Shown: positions 1 to 9,237 of the stretch, one piece after another
How positions within the stretch are numbered: the first letter of the stretch is position 1
How the letters are laid out: every line of letters starts with the position of its first letter
Source of the DNA: VYFG01 sp965248685
GTDB taxonomy: Bacteria > Pseudomonadota > Gammaproteobacteria > Arenicellales > Poriferihabitantaceae
DNA: 64,000 nt
NCBI GenBank assembly: GCA_965248685.1
Contig: CBDFKC010000003.1
Span: 2,232,001-2,296,000, forward strand
Direction of reading: 5' to 3'
Translations under genes and position numbers: made by a program
Notes under the pieces: generated by a model
What the model was told of the DNA's origin: nothing
Databases searched by the model: none
The model's input: only the letters and a program-made list of their open reading frames with translations

Positions 1-1889
1 TTATCGGTGTAGGTGCTTTTCAATTTAGCCAGCCCCCGATGCTCCACGATGAGCCGCGGAAGATCATGATCAAGGGCCAGCTCCTGCAACACATTTTCCG
101 CCGTTGATGGTTGACCCTTGGGTGTTTTACTCAGTACCGGTAAACCCTGTTTCTCGAATAGAATTTCCTGTATTTGTTTTGGCGATGCAATATTAAATTC
201 TTCTCCAGCCAGCATATGGGCCTCCCGTTCGATTTCGGCAAGCCGAACGGTGATTTCAGCGCTTTGCTGTAACAGCATATCGGGATCGATTCTGACACCG
301 TTTGTCTCGGTTCGGGCCAACACGGATAAAAGGGGTATTTCCACAGATTGATACAATTCATATGATTGCTCGAACTGCTGCAGCAGGGGTAGCAGAATAT
401 GATGCAGTCGAAGGGTAATATCGGCGTCTTCGGCGGCATAGGGTGTGGCTTGATCTAGCGATACCTGGTTAAAAGTTAATTGTTTTTTACCACTGCCCGC
501 CACCTCGGAAAACTTGATAGTGGTATGTCCCAGGTGCTTCATAGCAAGGGTATCCATATCATGACGCGAGTTTCCGGCGTCGAGTAAGTAGGACATCAGC
601 ATGGTGTCGTGCTGTACCCCAGCAAGTTTTATCCCATGGTGATGGAGCACTTCCATATCGTATTTAAGATTTTGTCCTGTTTTTAGATGGTCGTCGCTCT
701 CTAGCAGGGGCCTCAATTTTTCCAGGGTTGCTTCAAGAGGGAGCTGGGCTGGTGCCCCTTCATAATCATGGCCGAATGGTATATAGGCGGCTTCACCTTC
801 CTCGGTAGAAAACGAAACCCCTACTAGTCTCGCCTGATGGGCATCAATCGAAGTAGTCTCGGTATCGAGCGCAAAAATATCGGCCTGCTTTAGCCGGTTA
901 ATCCACTGATCCAGTGATTTATTATCTAAGATGGTTTCGTATTTAACTTGGGTTTCGGATTGCGGATCGGATTCGGATTCCCGTTCACCGCCAGCTTCCG
1001 GCGTCGAATCGGGGGCCGCCGGACTCTGTTTGTCCAGCTCCTTCAGCCAGGAACGAAATTCCAGCTGCTGGTAGAATTTGCGTAATGCCGTAGTGTCTGG
1101 GTCTCCTATTGTCAGATCATCCACTCCCATTTCCAGATCAACATCACACTTGATCGTCGCCAACGTTCTGGACAGGGCGAGCTGATCAAGGTTTTCTCGC
1201 AGGTACTCTCCCACCTTGCCTCCTATTTCCCCCGCCCGGGCAACAATATCGTCAAGGGTTCCATATTCATTTAGCCATTTGACTGCGGTTTTTGGGCCGA
1301 CCTTAGGAACTCCCGGTATGTTGTCAGCCGAATCTCCCATCAAAGCCAGATATTCAACTATTCTTTCAGGCAGCACACCAAATTTCTCCTTTACGCCGGT
1401 GATATCAAGCCGTGATTTCTTCATGGTATCGACCATCACAACCTTTTCGTTTACCAGTTGTGCCAGGTCTTTATCACTACTTACGATCATTACGTGAAAA
1501 CCCTGATCCACCGCTTGCACCGAAAGGGTGCCAATAACATCATCGGCCTCCACGCCGGAAATAGAAACCAACGGCAGACCCAGGGCCGGGATGATTTCCA
1601 GAATATATTCAAGCTGCACCCTGAGATCGTCCGGCATTGGTGGACGATTGGCCTTGTAATCAGGGTACATGTCATGGCGAAAAGTTTTACCCTTAGCGTC
1701 CATTACCATGGCGATGTGAACCGGTTGACACTCTTTGATCAGACTCTTCAGCATATTGACGACGCCAAATATCGCATGGGTCGGCTGTCCGTCTTTGGTT
1801 GACAGTCCACCCTGGCTTCCCAGTGCATGGTAGGCACGAAACAGGAATGCAGAGCCGTCTATCAATATTATTTCTTTATCAGGTGACAT
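1..1889 (-). CDS. polA: DNA polymerase I, 5' (N-terminal) part
   Basis: Repair and Okazaki-fragment-maturation polymerase; the gene runs off the left edge, so only about 629 N-terminal residues are present. Seen: a 5'-3' exonuclease domain at the N-terminus (IILIDGSAFLFRAYHAL, EADDVIG, SSDKDLAQL, GDSADNIPG with D186), then a 3'-5' exonuclease domain with the intact DTET motif (D342, E344) and the Exo III motif YAAEDAD, so proofreading should be active. The polymerase domain is just beginning at the edge (HRGLAKLKSTYTDK). I chose the ATG at 1889 because MSPDKEIILIDGS aligns with the E. coli start; an in-frame ATG at 1958 would add 23 residues, and neither has a good Shine-Dalgarno sequence. 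Divergent from the LOG-family gene. Confidence 0.96.
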   Translation of the reverse strand, partial: MSPDKEIILIDGSAFLFRAYHALGSQGGLSTKDGQPTHAIFGVVNMLKSLIKECQPVHIAMVMDAKGKTFRHDMYPDYKANRPPMPDDLRVQLEYILEIIPALGLPLVSISGVEADDVIGTLSVQAVDQGFHVMIVSSDKDLAQLVNEKVVMVDTMKKSRLDITGVKEKFGVLPERIVEYLALMGDSADNIPGVPKVGPKTAVKWLNEYGTLDDIVARAGEIGGKVGEYLRENLDQLALSRTLATIKCDVDLEMGVDDLTIGDPDTTALRKFYQQLEFRSWLKELDKQSPAAPDSTPEAGGERESESDPQSETQVKYETILDNKSLDQWINRLKQADIFALDTETTSIDAHQARLVGVSFSTEEGEAAYIPFGHDYEGAPAQLPLEATLEKLRPLLESDDHLKTGQNLKYDMEVLHHHGIKLAGVQHDTMLMSYLLDAGNSRHDMDTLAMKHLGHTTIKFSEVAGSGKKQLTFNQVSLDQATPYAAEDADITLRLHHILLPLLQQFEQSYELYQSVEIPLLSVLARTETNGVRIDPDMLLQQSAEITVRLAEIEREAHMLAGEEFNIASPKQIQEILFEKQGLPVLSKTPKGQPSTAENVLQELALDHDLPRLIVEHRGLAKLKSTYTD

Positions 1890-2015
1890 AGCGGTTGTTT
1901 GGCTGATTTGTGGTTTGGGTGCCGATCTTTCCAGGATCAGTGCATCAGATAAATTCATTGTATGATCAGCATACGCATCTATTTTAACCGGACTCCAACC
2001 CCGGATAGCCAGTTT

Positions 2016-2702
2016 ATGAAAGATTCAGTAAAACATCCGGGAAAGCCGGATACCACAGATCATGAGGATGCTCAGGCAAACAGCAAGATTCAGCGCGCAA
2101 TTGCGGAATACTCCGAAGGCGTTGCCAAAATGTCGGCGGTGCATCCCGCTGTCAGTATTTTTGGTTCCGCCAGGACACCGCGTGATCATCCCCATTATCA
2201 ATTAGCCCAGAGAACAGCTCAGCTTCTGTCCGAATCGGGTTTTTCAATTATTAGTGGTGGCGGGCCGGGTGTAATGGAAGCGGCCAATCGCGGGGCGACA
2301 AAGGGTAAGGGAACAAGTGTTGGCTTGAACATCAGCCTGTCGGGTCGCGAGACCCAGCCGAATGGATATCAGGATATTGCAGTTAATTTCAATAACTTTT
2401 TTACTCGGAAGCTTTTTTTTATGGAATACGCCTGCGCTTTTGTGGTTATGCCAGGGGGCTTTGGCACCCTGGATGAAGTGATGGAATGTTTGACCCTGAT
2501 ACAAACCAATAAAACCCCTCGAATTCCGGTAATACTTGCTGACCAAGACTTCTGGAACGGTCTGTTAGCCTGGTTCCAGGATACCTTACTACTGCATGGC
2601 GCGATTACTGAGAGTGATCTGAATTTATTTCAGGTGATGGATCAGCCAGAAGATATTCGCGACGCGATCTTGAGTTTTTATGAAACCAATGATGAAAATT
2701 GA
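2016..2702 (+). CDS. LOG-family (TIGR00730-type) Rossmann-fold protein
   Basis: Predicted nucleotide 5'-monophosphate phosphoribohydrolase of the lysine-decarboxylase-like/LOG family, 228 residues. Seen: SIFGSAR near the N-terminus, SGGGPGVMEAANRGA in the middle, and the family signature PGGFGTLDE with nearby R and E residues (FFTRKLFFMEYA). Family members release the base from cytokinin-type or ordinary purine/pyrimidine nucleotides; the substrate here cannot be told from sequence. The ATG at 2016 leaves about 126 bp to polA for divergent promoters. An in-frame ATG at 1962 would add 18 residues with no family support. Cytoplasmic; no signal peptide. Confidence 0.85.
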   Translation: MKDSVKHPGKPDTTDHEDAQANSKIQRAIAEYSEGVAKMSAVHPAVSIFGSARTPRDHPHYQLAQRTAQLLSESGFSIISGGGPGVMEAANRGATKGKGTSVGLNISLSGRETQPNGYQDIAVNFNNFFTRKLFFMEYACAFVVMPGGFGTLDEVMECLTLIQTNKTPRIPVILADQDFWNGLLAWFQDTLLLHGAITESDLNLFQVMDQPEDIRDAILSFYETNDEN

Positions 2703-2780
2703 GTGTCAGATAATCCATAGGTTGTAATTGAACTATAATTCAAGGCACTAGTGTTGGCTAATCTGAAAGGAGAAATATCG

Positions 2781-3164
2781 ATGTCATTAACATTCTTGGA
2801 AAATCGACAATCTGGCTCGGTTGTCAGACGTCATTTTGGGGCACAAACCATGGCTTCGGCAAAGCTGACGATACCAGCGTTTATAGTCCTTTTGTCAATC
2901 GGATGTTCTGTCGGCGCTCAGGAAACCGGGGCGCTGAAATTACCTGAAGATATTGCAGCGCGCAGTTCGTTGGGTGATCCCAATGCGAAGTATCAGGTTG
3001 AGGAAAGCAGGATTGGGACCCGCCTCGAACGGATCACCGTTCGGCGCAAGAATGGTCCGGACGAAGTCTACGAGAATACCAACGTCAATTCGATGTGGGT
3101 TACCGAAGAAAATGAATTGGGTGAAATTCAAAACGTGAGGCGCTGGACAATTAATTCGTGGTAA
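2781..3164 (+). CDS. DUF2782 family protein
   Basis: Small probably exported protein, 127 residues. I place it in DUF2782 from its C-terminal half (ESRIGTRLERITVRRKNG, then YENTNVNSMWVTEEN) and from its position next to polA, where this family occurs in Pseudomonas-type genomes (recalled, not searched). The start at 2781 has a strong AAAGGAG site 8 nt upstream; an ATG at 2850 would place the hydrophobic stretch IPAFIVLLSIGC closer to the N-terminus, as expected for a signal peptide, with possible cleavage after SVGA. No catalytic motif is visible. Its stop codon overlaps the GTG start of the next gene, so the two are probably translationally coupled. Confidence 0.75.
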   Translation: MSLTFLENRQSGSVVRRHFGAQTMASAKLTIPAFIVLLSIGCSVGAQETGALKLPEDIAARSSLGDPNAKYQVEESRIGTRLERITVRRKNGPDEVYENTNVNSMWVTEENELGEIQNVRRWTINSW

Positions 3165-3574
3165 CCGGAATTGTTCTGCGAACAATTTTACTATCGGTTT
3201 GTTTGGGTTGCCTGACAGGACTTAACCCCGCGTTTGCGGATAATCATGGCTCGGTTCGGATATACAAACTCAATTCCAAAGACCAATTGCTCAAGCAGCG
3301 CTGGGTCAAGGATGGAGACCAACCCGGTTGTCACGACGTCAGACGTCGACGCAGCGCCCACAGATTTGCCCAGGTCGGGTACAGCTGGTGTGCCGTTTTT
3401 ACCGGAGATAAGTGCAAGTCCGGCACCGAAGTTGCTGCTATGTGGCGAGGGGGCAAGTACCGAACCGCGGATATCGATATCAGTTTACCGCAAATCCGAC
3501 TACTCCCCGGGTCCAGATGGTATTTGGACGAGTCAAAAAATATCCAGATTGGTTCCTGGTTTTGTGAATACTGA
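3158..3574 (+). CDS. hypothetical secreted protein
   Basis: Not recognised. 138 residues from a GTG that overlaps the DUF2782 stop codon (TGGTAA). The N-terminus is a textbook signal peptide: hydrophobic core ILLSVCLGCLTG and a likely signal peptidase I site after NPAFA. The mature part has five cysteines (GCHDV, SWCAV, DKCKS, WFCEY and none near the N-terminus beyond the leader), which would suit periplasmic disulfides. An overlapping frame (3234-3581) lacks a signal peptide and is rejected. It is convergent with pdsS, with only 3 bp between stops. No known domain; function unknown. Confidence 0.6.
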   Translation: MVTGIVLRTILLSVCLGCLTGLNPAFADNHGSVRIYKLNSKDQLLKQRWVKDGDQPGCHDVRRRRSAHRFAQVGYSWCAVFTGDKCKSGTEVAAMWRGGKYRTADIDISLPQIRLLPGSRWYLDESKNIQIGSWFCEY

Positions 3575-3577
3575 GGA

Positions 3578-5746
3578 CTAATCCTCGATCAACGGAATCG
3601 ACACCGTGACTGAAACACCGCTGGCATCCAGCCGGTTGTTAGCCCAACTGACACCATTGTGGTATTCCGAAATCAAGCGTACGACAAACAACCCAAGTCC
3701 AAGATGTGAATGCTTGGCATTGGTTTTACCGTAAGAAACCATGGGATCAAACAGGCGCTCCCGAATGTTTTCCGGAATCAGAGGACCTTCATTCAAAACA
3801 ATTATTTCCGCGTTTTCCATTTGTTCGCGGACCCGTACGATTATACCTTTGCCCCCGGAGCTGAACTGAACCGCATTGTCGACCAGTTTATCCAGCATCT
3901 GGGCAAGGTGATCAGCGCTGCCATTGATCCAAAGTGGCCTTGATTCGATCTGTAACAGGAAAATATATTCTGGATGGCTGGTGTTATAACCATCAACGAT
4001 CTCTGAAACCAGATTGGAGATATCCAGTCTTTCCTTGATCTGGTCGCGCATTGCTTCTTCCAGGTTGGCCGCCTCGGTAAGATTGGTGAGAATGGTGCGT
4101 AGCCGGTTGATGCCATTTCGTGCGCGCTGCATATGCAGGTTTTCGTTGACCCCGGGAATATCGGATTCGAGAATTTCCAGGGAAGAACTCACCACGTTCA
4201 GCGGGTTGTTCATTTCGTGGGCCAGGGTATCAGGCATGCCTTCCAGGTAGCGGGTATAGCCCGATAACCGGGTCAGCATGCTGGTGATACTCCGGCCGAG
4301 ATCCCCCAATTCGTCTTTGGGATAGCTACGACTCGGTATGCGGTCTTCCAGCACGCGTCCTTCTGCGGTTATGGACCTCTCAGTGGTTTGATAAAGTCGC
4401 CTGATTCTGGCGGTCAGACGCCAGGCAAATACCAGTAGAGCGCATAATACGAAGGCGAATACCAGCACTGTTACCAAAGTCAGACTACGCAGCAGTGAAT
4501 ATTGCTGGGCCATAATGGCGTTGCTGCTTTGTTCTACGATGACCGCTCCAAGGACGCTGTCCTCGGATCGGATCGGATACCCGGCAACGATAATCTGGGC
4601 CTTTTGATCGAGTGAAGGTCTGGCCTGAACCACCGGTTCACCCTTCAGAATTCGGGTAAATATCTTGTCGGGGCGAGAGGTTACGTCTTTCGGAACGTCA
4701 ACAAACTGATCCGCCGGCCGGTTTAGCAAGCTGTCAAAAAAACCTTCAATGTTCTGGTAGCTTCTGGCAAAAATTGATAAATCCGTTTGGTCGATAACGG
4801 GTTGATCTATGGCGCTGGATAAACCCCCAACCACCGCGCGCACCCGATGCTCACTATCCAGGATCCAGATTCTGGACTGGGGTCGATCCAGGCCCTTAAG
4901 AATTTTGGTTAATTCCGGGGAATTCAGCAAAATTTGCCCAGGCTCACTATTAGCCTGTTGTGGAGAGGTAGACAGGGTGGAGACTATCTCCCGGTTTTCC
5001 GGATCATCAACGTCAACCGCGAAATACCCCAGTCGCGACCGGGTACCAATAACATTACGCGGGATTCTTAGTTCGATGCGATAGCCCCAATTGGTTTCCG
5101 CCATTTCTGCGATGAAGGTAGTAATCGCATCACCTTTAATCGGTAGCTTCCATTGCTCGTCGACCAGATAGATACTCATTCGTCCGGCTGCTCTGGCGAC
5201 CAGCAGGTAGTGCCGCAGCTCCCCGTTGGGGAGCTGCAATAACACCCTGATCTGGTCGCTGTTGTCTAATTGCAGCAGATCAAGATCCCGATAGACGATA
5301 GTATCGTCATTGATTTCAAATAACACGTATAAATCATCGTCATGAAATCCGATGACGTTTCTCAGGGAGAAATCATCGGGATCATCATTAGCGTCGCAAC
5401 TAAATTGGGTGCTACCAGTGTAATCGCTGCCCTGCAACAGGATCGACTCCCAGTCGGTTACCAGACCGTCCAGCTGGACTGGGCTCGGCAATTCGTGGGC
5501 ATACAGATCATTCTTAGTGCCAAGCAGTTCAGGTACGCCAGTGGCCGGATTAAATAGTTCCGAGCGATCATTTAAAACCGTGGCAATTCCATTAGCCGCG
5601 AGAAGCTGAGCGTCTTGCTGTCCACGCAACAGGAACAGGCGCATCTCCTGGACGTATTGGTATCCCATCCAGGGAATGATTAACAACGATAACGCAATCC
5701 AGGTTAACTTGGATTTGATGCTGAGTGCGCGAAGTGTCTTAAACAT
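3578..5746 (-). CDS. pdsS: sensor histidine kinase of the proteobacterial dedicated sortase type (PdsS-like)
   Basis: Membrane sensor kinase, 722 residues. Seen: TM1 near residues 14-32 (IALSLLIIPWMGYQYV), a long periplasmic region to about residue 425 whose first part looks like a CBM9/DOMON-type beta sandwich (LDGLVTDWES, DDDLYVLFEINDD, YRIELRIPRNVIG), TM2 (VTVLVFAFVLCALLVFAW), HAMP-like linker, then HisKA with phospho-acceptor H510 (LAHEMNNPLN), N box LVDNAVQFS and G boxes (HLGLGLFVV). The pairing with the downstream-type regulator and the architecture match the TIGR03785 family (known to me from memory), which normally accompanies a variant sortase and an LPXTG-type target; neither gene is in this window. 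Transcribed after pdsR. Confidence 0.82.
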   Translation of the reverse strand: MFKTLRALSIKSKLTWIALSLLIIPWMGYQYVQEMRLFLLRGQQDAQLLAANGIATVLNDRSELFNPATGVPELLGTKNDLYAHELPSPVQLDGLVTDWESILLQGSDYTGSTQFSCDANDDPDDFSLRNVIGFHDDDLYVLFEINDDTIVYRDLDLLQLDNSDQIRVLLQLPNGELRHYLLVARAAGRMSIYLVDEQWKLPIKGDAITTFIAEMAETNWGYRIELRIPRNVIGTRSRLGYFAVDVDDPENREIVSTLSTSPQQANSEPGQILLNSPELTKILKGLDRPQSRIWILDSEHRVRAVVGGLSSAIDQPVIDQTDLSIFARSYQNIEGFFDSLLNRPADQFVDVPKDVTSRPDKIFTRILKGEPVVQARPSLDQKAQIIVAGYPIRSEDSVLGAVIVEQSSNAIMAQQYSLLRSLTLVTVLVFAFVLCALLVFAWRLTARIRRLYQTTERSITAEGRVLEDRIPSRSYPKDELGDLGRSITSMLTRLSGYTRYLEGMPDTLAHEMNNPLNVVSSSLEILESDIPGVNENLHMQRARNGINRLRTILTNLTEAANLEEAMRDQIKERLDISNLVSEIVDGYNTSHPEYIFLLQIESRPLWINGSADHLAQMLDKLVDNAVQFSSGGKGIIVRVREQMENAEIIVLNEGPLIPENIRERLFDPMVSYGKTNAKHSHLGLGLFVVRLISEYHNGVSWANNRLDASGVSVTVSIPLIED

Positions 5747-5801
5747 TGCCAGCTGAGTGAATCCGGGTTATTGACGACTCCAGGCGCGGGCAGCGGTAGC
5801 C

Positions 5802-6497
5802 TCAGTCAGCTTGCCATCTGTAGCCTACGCCGAAAACTGTCTGGATCAAATTAAACTGGGGATCGACCTCCTTAAATTTCTTGCGAACCCGCCGTACATA
5901 GCCATTGATGGTATTTTTTTCAACATAGCTTTGCCGAGTAGTCTGCATCAAAGCCTCATAGGTCTTCACATGTCCGGGGTGGCGGGCCAATGCTTCGATT
6001 AACCAGAATTCGGTCAGGGTCAAACTAAGCACCTGCCCTTGCCAGCTTACCGACATGCTGCTTTGATCCAATTCCAACTCACCAAGGACCAACGCGGAAG
6101 GTTGATCGGAATTGGTCTGGATCGCGGAGGCGATACGAAATAGTGAAGAAACCCGTACCGCGAGAAACTGTAAATTAACCGGTTTGGTAATGTAGTCCCA
6201 GGCATCCAGGCGTAAACCGGAAACGCGATCTATATCGCTGTCCCGGGCGGTGAGAAAAATAATCGGAAGCTTTGGACTTTTCTGGCGTAACTCTCTGCAG
6301 AGGTCAAATCCACCGTCTATATCCTGCTCCAACATGATATCGAGAATTGCCAAATCCGGTAAAGATCGGCGAAATCCTGCGAGCGCGTCGGGTCGATTGC
6401 CGTACAACTGGATGGTATAGCCCTGTGATTTCAGTGCATCCGCATAATTTTCTCGTTGATCGACGTCATCTTCGACGATTGCTATGGTCCTGGACAT
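5802..6497 (-). CDS. pdsR: response regulator of the proteobacterial dedicated sortase type (PdsR-like)
   Basis: OmpR/PhoB-class regulator, 231 residues. Seen: receiver domain with acidic pocket D10/D11, phospho-acceptor D53 (LAILDIML), conserved Thr in IFLTARDSD and the Lys of YITKPV; then a C-terminal winged helix (LTLTEFWLIEAL, NTINGYVRRVRKKF, FGVGYRW). The stretch RENYADAL...GFDLCRELR...IIFLTARDSDIDRVSGLRL is what I recall as typical for TIGR03787. The consensus LGADDY is replaced by LDAWDY. 55 bp upstream of pdsS on the same strand, so probably one operon; the 181-bp divergent gap to the 53-residue gene should carry its promoter. Confidence 0.85.
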   Translation of the reverse strand: MSRTIAIVEDDVDQRENYADALKSQGYTIQLYGNRPDALAGFRRSLPDLAILDIMLEQDIDGGFDLCRELRQKSPKLPIIFLTARDSDIDRVSGLRLDAWDYITKPVNLQFLAVRVSSLFRIASAIQTNSDQPSALVLGELELDQSSMSVSWQGQVLSLTLTEFWLIEALARHPGHVKTYEALMQTTRQSYVEKNTINGYVRRVRKKFKEVDPQFNLIQTVFGVGYRWQAD

Positions 6498-6678
6498 TTA
6501 CTTTTACTTTGCTGCGGTTGGGTTTAAATTTGGCGCCAAGTATACCGGATCAAAAATTGATGTCATTGGCAGAGGGTGAAACCGGGGTCAAGTGCCATAA
6601 AAATACCATTTAATCTCCGTTTTAGTGCCATTGCCTAGGGGTGTAATGAAGTGGCGATGTTAACCAGGGGAAGCGACC

Positions 6679-6840
6679 ATGGCCCAAAAAGTATTTATTC
6701 CGATTACCGACGAAATGTTGTACGAACACCCGGAGCTGATAACCGCTCCACTTAGGCCATTCCAGATTGATGACCCATGTTATCACTGGATGGCTGTTGA
6801 AATCGAACCAGTGGAAGAGCAGTGTAAAGACGCCGCTTGA
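6679..6840 (+). CDS. 53-residue conserved-looking small protein
   Basis: Short gene with a good ribosome site (AGGGGAAG, then ATG 6 nt on). The product starts MAQKVFIPITDEMLYEHPE, contains TAPLRPFQIDDPCYHW and ends with an acidic tail. I have a recollection of similar small proteins in Pseudomonas-type genomes but cannot name a family. No signal peptide or transmembrane segment; the sequence reads like an adaptor or folded mini-domain rather than random translation, with low-complexity absent. Stands alone between the divergent pdsR and the convergent uvrD. Function unknown. Confidence 0.6.
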   Translation: MAQKVFIPITDEMLYEHPELITAPLRPFQIDDPCYHWMAVEIEPVEEQCKDAA

Positions 6841-6923
6841 TCAGTTGGTTGGGATATTTGTGGCAATAAGTATTGTCAACATACTTCAATAGCTGCCGGT
6901 TCGATATTAAAATATTAGGATAG

Positions 6924-9092
6924 TCAGATCATTTCGAGTCTGGCGTAAGCCGGAATAATCCATTTTGTTCCCGCCTCGGTAAAATTGATCTGGACCCTGG
7001 TATGTTCGCCTTGTCCTTCCAGGTTGAGCACCATGCCTTCACCGAATTTGTCATGCCGAACCTGGGCTCCGGGCTGGAGTCCACCGGAGGGCTGTTGACG
7101 TTGCTGGCTCCCATGACTCCCATGACGGTGCAGCGGTCGACTAACCGCGCTTGACCTGATTTCCTCAATAAATTTTGTGGGAATTTCGGTTAGAAAGCGG
7201 GATCCTTGCGTGTAATGGTCCTTGCCGTACAATCGGCGAATCTCGGCATAGCACATATGCAACTGGTTCATCGCTCTGGTCATTCCCACATAACATAGCC
7301 GGCGTTCTTCTTCCAGCCGACCCGGTTCTTCCAGAGAACGCTGATGGGGAAAAAGTCCTTCTTCCATGCCGCATAGAAATACCATGGGAAATTCCAGACC
7401 CTTGGCCGAATGCAGGCTCATTAGCTGAACGCAATCCTCCCATTCCTCGGCCTGGCCTTCGCCCGCTTCCAGGGCAGCGTTTGCGAGAAACGTTGATAAC
7501 ATATCGAGTTCGTCTTCGCTGGTCTCTGGAGGGCTAAAGTTGCCTGCTGCGGTCACCAATTCCTCAAGGTTTTCAATCCGACCCTGGGCCTTTTCCCCAG
7601 ATTCCTTTTTAAAATGATCCAATAGTCCGCTATGCTTTAATACGTGATCGGTAAGGTCTTCAAGATTCCGATCTTCAGTTTCCTCATCTATGGTGCCGAT
7701 TAGTTCGAGAAATCCGGTGAGGGCGATGGTGGCTCGCGCTGGCAGCAACTCTTGTTTTATCACCTGCTCGGAAGCCTGCCACATTGATACCTGATGGACC
7801 CGGGAATATTCTCTTACCTGCTCCAGGGTTCGATTGCCGATACCCCTGGCTGGCAGGTTGACGACTCGTTCAAAAGCCGGATCAGAATCCCGATTACTAA
7901 CTAATCGCATGTAGGCCAGTGCATCTTTTATTTCTGCCCGCTCGAAAAATCGCAATCCGCCATAAACTCTATAAGGCATTCCGGTAGACAATAGTTGTTC
8001 TTCAAAGACTCGGGATTGAGCGTTGGAGCGATAGAGTATTGCCACGCTGTCCCGACGATTTCCCTGATCGACCCAGGATTCAATAGTACTAACCACAAAT
8101 TGGGCTTCATCAATTTCGTTGCTGGCACCGTATAAACGGATTAAATTGCCATCGGGTGCCTCGGTCCACAATTGTTTTCCCATGCGGTCAGCATTTTGCT
8201 CGATGACAGCATTGGCCGCCGCTAGAATGTGCCCACTGGAGCGATAATTCTGCTCGAGTCGTATAACCTGGGCTCCCGGAAAGTCTTTTTCAAATGTTAA
8301 AAGGTTTTCGACTTTGGCGCCACGCCATCCATAAATTGACTGGTCATCGTCACCCACAGCGAACAAATTTTGTGAGGTGGCGGAGAGAATGCGAAGCCAT
8401 TGGTACTGGATTGTATTAGTGTCCTGGAATTCATCGACCAATACGTGGAGAAATCTCCTTTGCCAGGTATCCCTGACACTTTGGTTGTTGCGAAACAACT
8501 CGAGACTGCGTAGCAGGATTTCGGCGAAATCAACCAATCCCAACCGTTGGCATGTTTCCTCGTAGCTTGCATACACCCGGAACAAGGTTTGTTGATGAAA
8601 ATCATCGCTGGGAGGCAGATGATGGGATCGGCGGGCTTCTTCCTTATGCTGATTGATCATCCATTGCATCTGGCGTGGAGGCCAGTAAGCTTCGTCAAGA
8701 TCGAGTTGATTTAGTACTCGACGTATCATCCGGTACTGGTCATCACTATCTATAATTTCGAACTCCTGGGGCAGGCCAGCCTCTTTGAAGTGCATTCTGA
8801 GGAATCTGTGGCATAACCCGTGAAAGGTTCCCATCCACATTGCCCCGGTGGGAAGCTGGAGCAACTCTTCGATACGGCCACGCATTTCCCTGGCCGCTTT
8901 GTTAGTAAATGTAACCGCGAGTATATTGAGTGGTGACAGGTTTTCCGCCTGAACCAGCCAACCGATACGGTGGGTCAGAACCCGGGTTTTGCCGCTACCG
9001 GCCCCAGCAAGTATCAGAACCGGTCCTGGAGGAGTGGTAACGGCCTGTCGTTGGGCATCGTTGAGAGGGTCGAGAATGTGAGATACGTCCAT
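6924..9092 (-). CDS. uvrD: DNA helicase II
   Basis: SF1A 3'-5' helicase for nucleotide-excision and mismatch repair, 722 residues (E. coli 720). Seen in order: Q motif LNDAQRQAV, Walker A AGAGSGKT, Ia VTFTNKAAREM, II VDEFQDTN, III GDDDQSIYGWRGA, IV LEQNYRSSG, V SLHSAKGLEF, VI CYVGMTRA. The C-terminus after a glutamine/histidine-rich linker ends in a Tudor-like fold (PGAQVRHDKFGEGMV...), as in UvrD/PcrA. The length and the N-terminal MDVSHILDPLN fit UvrD rather than Rep. No obvious LexA-type CTG-N10-CAG box is seen upstream; a perfect inverted repeat lies about 20 bp before the start. Confidence 0.95.
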   Translation of the reverse strand: MDVSHILDPLNDAQRQAVTTPPGPVLILAGAGSGKTRVLTHRIGWLVQAENLSPLNILAVTFTNKAAREMRGRIEELLQLPTGAMWMGTFHGLCHRFLRMHFKEAGLPQEFEIIDSDDQYRMIRRVLNQLDLDEAYWPPRQMQWMINQHKEEARRSHHLPPSDDFHQQTLFRVYASYEETCQRLGLVDFAEILLRSLELFRNNQSVRDTWQRRFLHVLVDEFQDTNTIQYQWLRILSATSQNLFAVGDDDQSIYGWRGAKVENLLTFEKDFPGAQVIRLEQNYRSSGHILAAANAVIEQNADRMGKQLWTEAPDGNLIRLYGASNEIDEAQFVVSTIESWVDQGNRRDSVAILYRSNAQSRVFEEQLLSTGMPYRVYGGLRFFERAEIKDALAYMRLVSNRDSDPAFERVVNLPARGIGNRTLEQVREYSRVHQVSMWQASEQVIKQELLPARATIALTGFLELIGTIDEETEDRNLEDLTDHVLKHSGLLDHFKKESGEKAQGRIENLEELVTAAGNFSPPETSEDELDMLSTFLANAALEAGEGQAEEWEDCVQLMSLHSAKGLEFPMVFLCGMEEGLFPHQRSLEEPGRLEEERRLCYVGMTRAMNQLHMCYAEIRRLYGKDHYTQGSRFLTEIPTKFIEEIRSSAVSRPLHRHGSHGSQQRQQPSGGLQPGAQVRHDKFGEGMVLNLEGQGEHTRVQINFTEAGTKWIIPAYARLEMI

Positions 9093-9112
9093 GGGCGTAT
9101 TCTACTCAATCC

Positions 9113-9126
9113 AACCGGTTCCGGTT
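9113..9126. repeat. inverted repeat upstream of uvrD
   Basis: AACCGG-TT-CCGGTT, a perfect 6-bp inverted repeat with a 2-bp centre, 20 bp before the uvrD start codon. The position would suit an operator or a short leader hairpin; no matching regulator can be named. Confidence 0.35.
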
Positions 9127-9237
9127 AGACCAACTCTGGTATAGTTTAGCGGATTAATCTGGTGCTATTGATAACCAGGACCAAAGGAGTACTGTTACGC
9201 TGGAACGGGAACGCTCCTGTTTCCTGATAACTTTTAA

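Noticed and set aside
3234..3581. Overlapping plus-strand frame to the secreted protein gene.
   Set aside because: No ribosome site or signal peptide; the frame from 3158 has both a coupled start and an export signal.
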